The position numbers and the translations under genes were made by a program. From Halorientalis sp. IM1011 (lineage in GTDB: Archaea; Halobacteriota; Halobacteria; Halobacteriales; Haloarculaceae), in NCBI RefSeq assembly GCF_001989615.1, contig NZ_CP019067.1, positions 1,488,001 to 1,552,000 on the forward strand: a stretch of 64,000 nucleotides of DNA, read 5' to 3'. This document shows, piece after piece, positions 58,518-64,000 of this stretch; positions within the stretch are counted from its first letter, which is position 1, and every line of letters starts with the position of its first letter. The notes under the pieces were generated by a model. It worked only from the letters and a program-made list of their open reading frames with translations, did no database searches and was not told where the DNA came from.

Positions 58518-59264
58518 TCAGCCGTTCAGTCCCCGCTCGTCGATCGCTTCGAGGAAGGTCAGAATCGGGCTCTCTCGGGTCTCGACGTACTCGTAATCGA
58601 GGCTTTCGAGCCCGTCCAGTATCTCGGCGCGTACGTGGGCGCGGATCCGCTCGGGATCGGTCGTGTCGACGCCGACGCCGTCGACCAGGGCGGTGTCGTG
58701 GGTCAAAAAGCCGAACCGCTCGACGTCGATGTCCGGCAGGCTCTCCGCTAGCCGGAGCGCGTTCTCCACGTCCTGTTCGGTGTACTCGCCGGTCGACCGG
58801 TAGGCGTAGCCCTCGGTCTCGGGGTTGTCTACCGCCAGCGCGACAACGGCGTCCCCGTCCCGCGCCCGTACATCGAGATAGGGCTGGTCCAGGCTCGTTC
58901 CGCCGCTCTCGACGGTCACGGTGTAGGGCTCGCTCTCGGCCAGGTCGGTGATGGCGTCGCGGTGGAAGGCGGCCAGTCGCTCCCGCGCCGTCCGCTGGTC
59001 GGCCGCCAGTTCGCGGTAGGCGTCCTCCCACTCCGGGAAGAGTCTGACCGGCCCCGTCGTCTCCCGCCTGACCGCGCGTTTCTCCGGCCTGCTGAGGGGG
59101 TACTCCCGCTCGGCGGCGTCGTGGAGCGTGTCGGCGTTGGCCCGCCGGAACGCGGCCGTCAACTCGGTCCGAAGCTCCGTCCGCTGGTCGTTGAGCTCTC
59201 GCTCGACGGTCCGCAACTCCCGTTCGAGTTCGAACACCTCCTCGAAGTCCAGGTCGGAGTTCAT
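58518..59264 (-). CDS. Coiled-coil hypothetical protein
   Basis: A 248-residue protein with a long N-terminal charged coiled coil (about residues 8-45, ELERELRTVERELNDQRTEL), a helical middle (AYRELAADQRTARERLAAF) and a C-terminal alpha/beta part (YAYRSTGEYTEQDVENAL). No recognised domain, no signal. Shared by haloarchaea as far as the pattern suggests. Convergent with none; 119 bp divergent from the Lrp gene. Confidence 0.6.
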   Translation of the reverse strand: MNSDLDFEEVFELERELRTVERELNDQRTELRTELTAAFRRANADTLHDAAEREYPLSRPEKRAVRRETTGPVRLFPEWEDAYRELAADQRTARERLAAFHRDAITDLAESEPYTVTVESGGTSLDQPYLDVRARDGDAVVALAVDNPETEGYAYRSTGEYTEQDVENALRLAESLPDIDVERFGFLTHDTALVDGVGVDTTDPERIRAHVRAEILDGLESLDYEYVETRESPILTFLEAIDERGLNG

Positions 59265-59383
59265 GGGTCGTGACCGGACGGCTCCGGATCTACCCTCCCT
59301 ACCGGTCGCCGCGACTTGTGCGTTCGGGCGAGTTCGCGCGGTGTGGCGAAGTTACTTTGTCGGGGACGGGCCAAATCCGTGGC

Positions 59384-59857
59384 ATGGCCAGCGAGGATAT
59401 CGATGACGTGGACAGGGCGATCCTCCACGCGCTCCAGGAGGACGCACGGAACAGGTCCTCGGGCGAAATCGCGGAGCGAACCGGGACCTCGGACAGCACG
59501 GTTCGCAAGCGGATCCAGCGCCTGGAGTCCGAGGGCGTCATCAAGGGCTACAGCGCCGACGTCGACTACGGCAAGTCCGGCTACCCACTCCGGGTGCTCC
59601 TCTTCTGTACCGCCTCGATCCCCGAACGCGGCGACCACATCCCCGAGATCCTCGATATCGACGGCGTCGTCTCGGTCCAGGAACTGGTCACCGGCGAGCA
59701 GAACCTGCTCGTGACCGCCGTCTGTGAGGACGACGACGACATCACGCCGATCGCACAGGAACTGCTGGACATGGGGCTGACCGTCGCCGACGAAGTCCTC
59801 GTCCGGAGCCACGAGACAACACCGTTCGGTGGCTTCGACCCGGACGAGGAGTCGTAA
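59384..59857 (+). CDS. Lrp/AsnC family transcription regulator
   Basis: A 157-residue one-component regulator: HTH (DVDRAILHALQEDARNRSSGEIAERTGTSDSTVRKRIQRLE, residues 8-48) and an AsnC ligand domain (about 65-145) with a GEQNLLVTAV strand. It lies directly upstream of the dabB-dabA operon on the same strand, 367 bp away, so it is a candidate regulator. Other targets are equally likely. Confidence 0.9.
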   Translation: MASEDIDDVDRAILHALQEDARNRSSGEIAERTGTSDSTVRKRIQRLESEGVIKGYSADVDYGKSGYPLRVLLFCTASIPERGDHIPEILDIDGVVSVQELVTGEQNLLVTAVCEDDDDITPIAQELLDMGLTVADEVLVRSHETTPFGGFDPDEES

Positions 59858-60224
59858 GCCGATCCGTCGCGGTACCTCGCGCGCCGACGTCGATAACGAT
59901 CCGGTCGCTGTGGCAGGATTTCTCGAACGGTCCGGTATCTCACCTCCGAGCCGGTCGCCTGTCGATCGCCCCACGACGCCACCGACGGAACCTGTCGTGT
60001 TCGGGGTCAGGGCGGGTCGAACGGATCGGAGCGGCTTCCCGGCACCACTCCGTCAGATTCAGAAACATAATGTTCTATAATCCCCTTCTCTGGAACGTTT
60101 TGGTAATATAGGTAGACTTAAGGCACAATCTGTTCGTAGAACTGGGTAGATACGACCGGAACCTGGTATCGGGCACGGTCGCGGTGTGTCCGGTGGCGGG
60201 GGCTGGTCGAACACGAACCAAACG
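59858..60224 (+). promoter_or_regulatory. Upstream region of dabB-dabA
   Basis: No gene. An 11-bp palindrome AACATAATGTT (60064-60074), a TATA-like GGTAATATAGG (about 60102-60112), a second ACTTAAGG (about 60117-60124), and GTTC-GTA-GAAC (60132-60142) are seen, implying a leader of about 80-90 nt. The dyads are candidate Lrp or other regulator sites. Confidence 0.5.
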
Positions 60225-61709
60225 ATGACCGGACAGACCGAGACGGAAACCGTGGGACAGCTCCCGAACACGTCGACTTCGACGCCGCTCGCGCCGGCGG
60301 TGTTCACGCGACTGGTGTGGGCACTGCTGGTCGCGAGCGTCGGTGCGCTCGCCGCGCGACAGCTGACTGGTGGGAACTGGGAAGTCCCCGGACTGGTCGC
60401 CGTCGACGGGTTGACCGTCCTGCTGTGGGTCGTCGTGACCTTCTTCAGCGGCATCGTCCACAGCTACTCACGGCGCTACATGGCCGGCAGCGAACACCTC
60501 ACGCGCTTTTTCACGCGGCTGTTCGCGTTCACGCTCTCCGTGATGGTGCTCGCCGCCGCCGATCACGTCGCCCTGTTCGGGGCCGCGTGGCTGGCGATGG
60601 GGCTGGTGATGGCCGACCTGATCGGCACGGTGAAGGGCTGGCCGCAGGCACAGGCCGCCGCCGGGCTCGCACGCCGGTACTTCCTCGCCAGCAGCGCGTT
60701 GCTGGGCGGTGCTCTCGCGACCCTCGCCTGGACGACGAGTGCGACGAGTATCTCGGGGATTCTGGCGGCCGTCGACACGGTCCCGCACTCGATCCTGCTC
60801 GTGGCGGCCGGCCTGCTCCTGCTGGCGGCGATGGTCCAGTCGGCGCTGGTCCCCTTCCACACCTGGTTGCTCTCCTCGATGACCGCGCCGACGCCGGCCT
60901 CGGCGCTGATGCACGCCGGCTTCGTCAACGCGGGCGGCATCCTCCTGCTTCGCTTCGCCCCCGTGGTCACCGTCGACCCGGCGTTCATGCTCCTGATCAC
61001 GGTCGTCGGCGCGACCAGCGCACTGCTCGGAAAGCTGCTGAAGACCGTCCAGTCGGACGTGAAGCGCAAACTCGGCTGTTCGACGACCGGGCAGATGGGC
61101 TTCATGATCGCACAGGCCGGCCTCGGCTTCTTCGGGGCCGCCATCACCCACCTGATCCTCCACGGGTTCTACAAGGCCTACCTGTTCCTCTCCGCGGGGA
61201 GTCAGGTCGAAGCCACCAGCCCGACGAAATCGACGACCGGGTCGACGACCCTCGTCGGCGGTGCCGTGGCCGTCTGCTCGGCGATCGCCGGCGGTGTCCT
61301 GTTCGCGCTGCTCACCGGGAAGGGGACCCACCTCGACAGCGGTCTCCTGCTGACCGGGCTGATCTCGCTGACGACGCTGCACGCCACCTGGACCGCGGTC
61401 CAGCAGACGGATCTCCCGGCGACCCTCCGGTACGGCGTCGTCCCGCTGTTCTTCCTGCCCGCCATCGCGGTCTACGCGGGCGTCTACACCGCTGTCACCG
61501 CCGTGCTGGCCGGCGTCCCGCTCGTGACCGCACCGGCCGACCTGACGGTCGTCCACGTCGTCGTATCGGCGGCATTCCTGGCCGCCTACGTCGGCATCGA
61601 GACGGGCGTCTACCGCCGGAGCCGTCGCCTGTACGTGGCGCTGATCAACGCCGCACAGCCCGCGACCGACACCCTGCTGACCGCCACGGAGGAGTACAAT
61701 GAATACTGA
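60225..61709 (+). CDS. dabB: DabB: NADH-quinone oxidoreductase subunit 5-like membrane component
   Basis: A 494-residue antiporter-like (NuoL-type) membrane protein with about 13 hydrophobic segments. In DAB inorganic-carbon pumps this subunit uses an ion gradient to drive DabA. The proton-channel helix region shows LVPFHTWLLSSMTAPTPASALMHAGFVNAGG and a KLLKTVQSDVKRKLGCSTTGQMGFM motif typical of the family. ATG at 60225 is the first after the promoters. Its end overlaps dabA by 11 bp. Confidence 0.9.
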   Translation: MTGQTETETVGQLPNTSTSTPLAPAVFTRLVWALLVASVGALAARQLTGGNWEVPGLVAVDGLTVLLWVVVTFFSGIVHSYSRRYMAGSEHLTRFFTRLFAFTLSVMVLAAADHVALFGAAWLAMGLVMADLIGTVKGWPQAQAAAGLARRYFLASSALLGGALATLAWTTSATSISGILAAVDTVPHSILLVAAGLLLLAAMVQSALVPFHTWLLSSMTAPTPASALMHAGFVNAGGILLLRFAPVVTVDPAFMLLITVVGATSALLGKLLKTVQSDVKRKLGCSTTGQMGFMIAQAGLGFFGAAITHLILHGFYKAYLFLSAGSQVEATSPTKSTTGSTTLVGGAVAVCSAIAGGVLFALLTGKGTHLDSGLLLTGLISLTTLHATWTAVQQTDLPATLRYGVVPLFFLPAIAVYAGVYTAVTAVLAGVPLVTAPADLTVVHVVVSAAFLAAYVGIETGVYRRSRRLYVALINAAQPATDTLLTATEEYNEY

Positions 61710-64000
61710 ATCCGCGATCGAAGCGAGCGTCGAACAGGCCGCAGACAGCGTCGGGTCCGTCTGGCCGCTCCACTCGTTCGTGACGGCCAACCCCCTCGCC
61801 GGATTCGAGGACCGCCCGTTCCACGAGGCCGTCGAGCGGGCCGAGGACCTGCTCGGCGGCGATGGCTACCCGAGCACCCACGTGTTCCGTCGGGCGTGGG
61901 AGGCCGGCCGGATCGACCCCGACGTTCTCACAGAGAAACTCGACGCCCACGGCTACGACGCCGATCCCGAAGCGCTGCTCGATCGGATGGAAGAAGACGC
62001 CGATCCGGACCCGGATGTCGACACGGCCGAGACGCCCGCGGATCGCGTCGACGCCGTCCTGACGAAGTGGCTCGCGGCCTTCATGGATCAGGGGACGGCC
62101 ACCTGGTCGATGCCCGACCGCGAGCAGGGCTTCTACGCCGCGGTCCGTGCCGTGGCCCGCCACGACGGAGATATTCCGGACGGGTCCGCTGACGATACGT
62201 GGCCAACCGAGCCCGGCGAGGCCATCGAACGCGTCCTCGACGAGCATCCGAGGGACGAGTGGCCGACCATCTTCGAGCATCACCTGACCGCGCTCCCGGG
62301 CTGGGCCGGGTACATCAAGCAACGCGCCGCCGAGGGTGGCGAGTGGCAGTCGACGTACCCGATCACGCTGATCGAGTACCTCGCAGTGCGGCTCACGCTC
62401 GCCGACCTGTTCGACGCGCCGATAAGGCCATCCGAGCCGGCGACCGACGACAAGCCCAGCGATTCCGTCCCGCTCGAAGAGGTCTGGCTCTCGGCGTGGG
62501 AGGCCAGTTACCGCTCGGAACTGGTCGAAGCCGTCTCCGACGCCAGCCCGTCGGTCGACGAGCCAGAGGCCGACGGCCGGCCCGCCGCCCAGTTCGTGTT
62601 CTGCATCGACACGCGCTCGGAGATCATCCGCCGCCACGTCGAGGCCACGGGCGACTACGAGACCCACGGCTACGCCGGCTTCTTCGGCATCCCGATGCGG
62701 TACGAGGGATACGACACCGACGTGTCGGTCGACGCGTGCCCGCCAATCGTCGACGCCGAGCACCGCATCACGGACCGTCCGACCGGCGACGCCGAGGGCG
62801 ACCAGCAGGCCTACGATCGCTGGTCGAACGTTCGCGACGCGGGCGGCAAACTGGTGAAGTCGCTCAGATCCAACGCCGCGACGGCGTTCAGCTACGTCGA
62901 GAGCGCGGGAGCCGGCTACGGGCTGGCACTGGCCGCCCGGACGCTGCTGCCCGGACGCGTCTACGACGCCCACGACGCCGCCGACGAGCGCGTCCCCGCC
63001 GACCACGAAGTCTGTGAGCCCTCGGTCGACTACAACCCCGACGCCGTGACCGAACTCCGCGAGGGGCTGACGCTGGACGAAAAGGTCGAGTACGCCGCGG
63101 CGGCCTTCGAGACGATGGGCTGGGAGGAGTTCGCCCGCGTCGTCGTCTTCGCCGGCCACGCCAGCCAGACCGCGAACAATCCGTTCGACTCCAGCCTCGA
63201 CTGCGGGGCCTGCGCCGGCAACCCCGGCGGCCCCAACGCCCGCGTCCTCGCGACAATCTGCAACGACGAGGACGTCAGAGCCGAACTCCGCGAGCGCGGG
63301 ATCGAGATCCCCGAGGACACCGTCTTCGTCGCCGGCGAACACAACACCACCACCGACGAGGCCGAACTGTTCGACGACGCGGTCCCCGAAAGTCACACCG
63401 AGGACATTGCGCAGTTGCGCGCCGATCTGGAGACCGCCCGCGCCGGCGCGGCCGCCGAACGCGCCGGGGACATGGGCGCAGGCGAGGACGCCGGCGTCCG
63501 CGAGGTCGAGCGCCGCGCCGCCGACTGGGCCGAGACCCGCCCCGAGTGGGGGCTGGCCGGCAACGCCGGCTTCGTCGTCGGCCCGCGCGACCTCACCGAG
63601 GATCTGGATCTGGACGGTCGGTCGTTCCTCCACTCCTACGACTGGCGGACCGACGACGACGGCGACGCGCTCGAAGCCATCGTGACCGGCCCGCTGGTCG
63701 TCACGCAGTGGATCAACACGCAGTACTACTTCGCCACCGTCGACACCGGCGTCTACGGTAGCGGCTCGAAGGTCACGCACAACCCCGTCGGCAACGTCGG
63801 CGTCTACCAGGGCAACGGCGGTGACCTGCTGACCGGCCTCCCGCTCCAGTCGCTGAAGGCCGCCGACGACGAACCGTACCACCAGCCCCTGCGGCTCTCG
63901 ACCGTGATCCACGCGCCGGTCGAGCGCGTCACCGAGGTCCTCGCCGACCACGATGAGGTGACCGAACTGCTCGACAACGGCTGGCTCTCGCTGACCGTCG
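61699..64000 (+). CDS. dabA: DabA: inorganic carbon transport protein (partial, runs off window)
   Basis: DUF2309 protein, 767 residues visible and continuing past 64000. It has the beta-carbonic-anhydrase-like zinc set: C302 and D304 (FVFCIDTRSE), H487 (VVFAGHASQ) and C502 (SSLDCGACAG); the 15-residue H-to-C spacing matches known DabA. It probably hydrates CO2 to bicarbonate in a one-way, energy-driven way with DabB. Ribosome-binding site GGAGG lies inside dabB. Acidic insertions of 20-40 residues suit a halophile. Confidence 0.93.
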   Translation, partial: MNTESAIEASVEQAADSVGSVWPLHSFVTANPLAGFEDRPFHEAVERAEDLLGGDGYPSTHVFRRAWEAGRIDPDVLTEKLDAHGYDADPEALLDRMEEDADPDPDVDTAETPADRVDAVLTKWLAAFMDQGTATWSMPDREQGFYAAVRAVARHDGDIPDGSADDTWPTEPGEAIERVLDEHPRDEWPTIFEHHLTALPGWAGYIKQRAAEGGEWQSTYPITLIEYLAVRLTLADLFDAPIRPSEPATDDKPSDSVPLEEVWLSAWEASYRSELVEAVSDASPSVDEPEADGRPAAQFVFCIDTRSEIIRRHVEATGDYETHGYAGFFGIPMRYEGYDTDVSVDACPPIVDAEHRITDRPTGDAEGDQQAYDRWSNVRDAGGKLVKSLRSNAATAFSYVESAGAGYGLALAARTLLPGRVYDAHDAADERVPADHEVCEPSVDYNPDAVTELREGLTLDEKVEYAAAAFETMGWEEFARVVVFAGHASQTANNPFDSSLDCGACAGNPGGPNARVLATICNDEDVRAELRERGIEIPEDTVFVAGEHNTTTDEAELFDDAVPESHTEDIAQLRADLETARAGAAAERAGDMGAGEDAGVREVERRAADWAETRPEWGLAGNAGFVVGPRDLTEDLDLDGRSFLHSYDWRTDDDGDALEAIVTGPLVVTQWINTQYYFATVDTGVYGSGSKVTHNPVGNVGVYQGNGGDLLTGLPLQSLKAADDEPYHQPLRLSTVIHAPVERVTEVLADHDEVTELLDNGWLSLTV

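Noticed and set aside
61645-63951. 768-codon minus-strand frame opposite dabA
   Set aside because: Antisense shadow of dabA; dabA has conserved zinc ligands and overlaps dabB in the expected way.

Overview
The window is about 64 kb of high-GC chromosomal DNA from a haloarchaeon (class Halobacteria). The evidence is: strongly acidic proteins; archaeal information-processing genes (aIF2-gamma, Rpo7/RpoE', Spt4, S24e, S27ae, Kae1-Bud32, Trm1); haloarchaeal-type isocitrate lyase and malate synthase; many ATGA/GTGA gene overlaps; and TATA boxes 25-30 bp upstream of start codons, which implies leaderless mRNAs. The genus cannot be fixed from the sequence alone.

Layout. 1-4.6 kb: mixed housekeeping genes (Trm1, SWIM zinc finger, PPOX flavoprotein, aldo/keto reductase, CPBP protease). 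4.7-13.6 kb: a cytochrome c island. It holds ccmD, ccmC, a 23-codon bridging ORF, ccdA and a TsdA-like diheme c lipoprotein on the minus strand; a thioredoxin, ccmF and a secreted protein on the plus strand; and ccmB, ccmA and ccmE on the minus strand. This is a full System I heme-handling set without CcmH, and its CcmE lacks the usual heme-site tyrosine. 13.8-19.1 kb: acyltransferase, membrane proteins, an Nmad3-like protein, a KaiC-like ATPase with an overlapping partner, and a histidine kinase. 19.1-19.65 kb: tRNA-Gly inside a dense array of stem-loops with different stems but similar 11-12 nt loops, plus tRNA-like debris. 19.8-25.5 kb: DUF4397 protein, NadE, zinc-finger membrane protein, enoyl-CoA hydratase, tRNA-Thr and a solo TnpB. 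26.3-30.6 kb: glyoxylate bypass (aceA, aceB) enclosing two HTH-type genes. 30.7-34.9 kb: TrkA, a MOT1-like permease, a small-protein/PIN-like pair and RdgB. 34.9-41.5 kb: translation/transcription cluster interrupted by an opposite-strand secreted protein. 41.6-49.3 kb: HAD hydrolase, possible Fe-S nuclease, metallo-beta-lactamase, Fn3-repeat surface protein, AAA ATPase and thiolase. 49.4-59.3 kb: acyl-CoA synthetase, aconitase, dCTP deaminase/dUTPase-like protein, surface protein, MsrA, an amphi-Trp protein behind an iron-box-like dyad, and a DsbA/DsbB pair. 59.4-64 kb: an Lrp/AsnC regulator and dabB-dabA (inorganic carbon pump); dabA runs off the end.

Themes. Thiol and heme chemistry outside the membrane recurs: CcdA, thioredoxin, the Ccm proteins and diheme c at 5-13 kb, and DsbA/DsbB and MsrA at 56-58 kb. 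Together they suggest a cell that makes covalent c-type cytochromes and so needs redox control of exported cysteines. Carbon genes include the glyoxylate shunt, aconitase, thiolase, acyl-CoA synthetase and DabAB. The only mobile-type gene seen is tnpB. The main accessory oddities are the stem-loop array at tRNA-Gly, the Ccm/TsdA island, and the secreted-protein gene inside the otherwise conserved ribosomal/Kae1 cluster.
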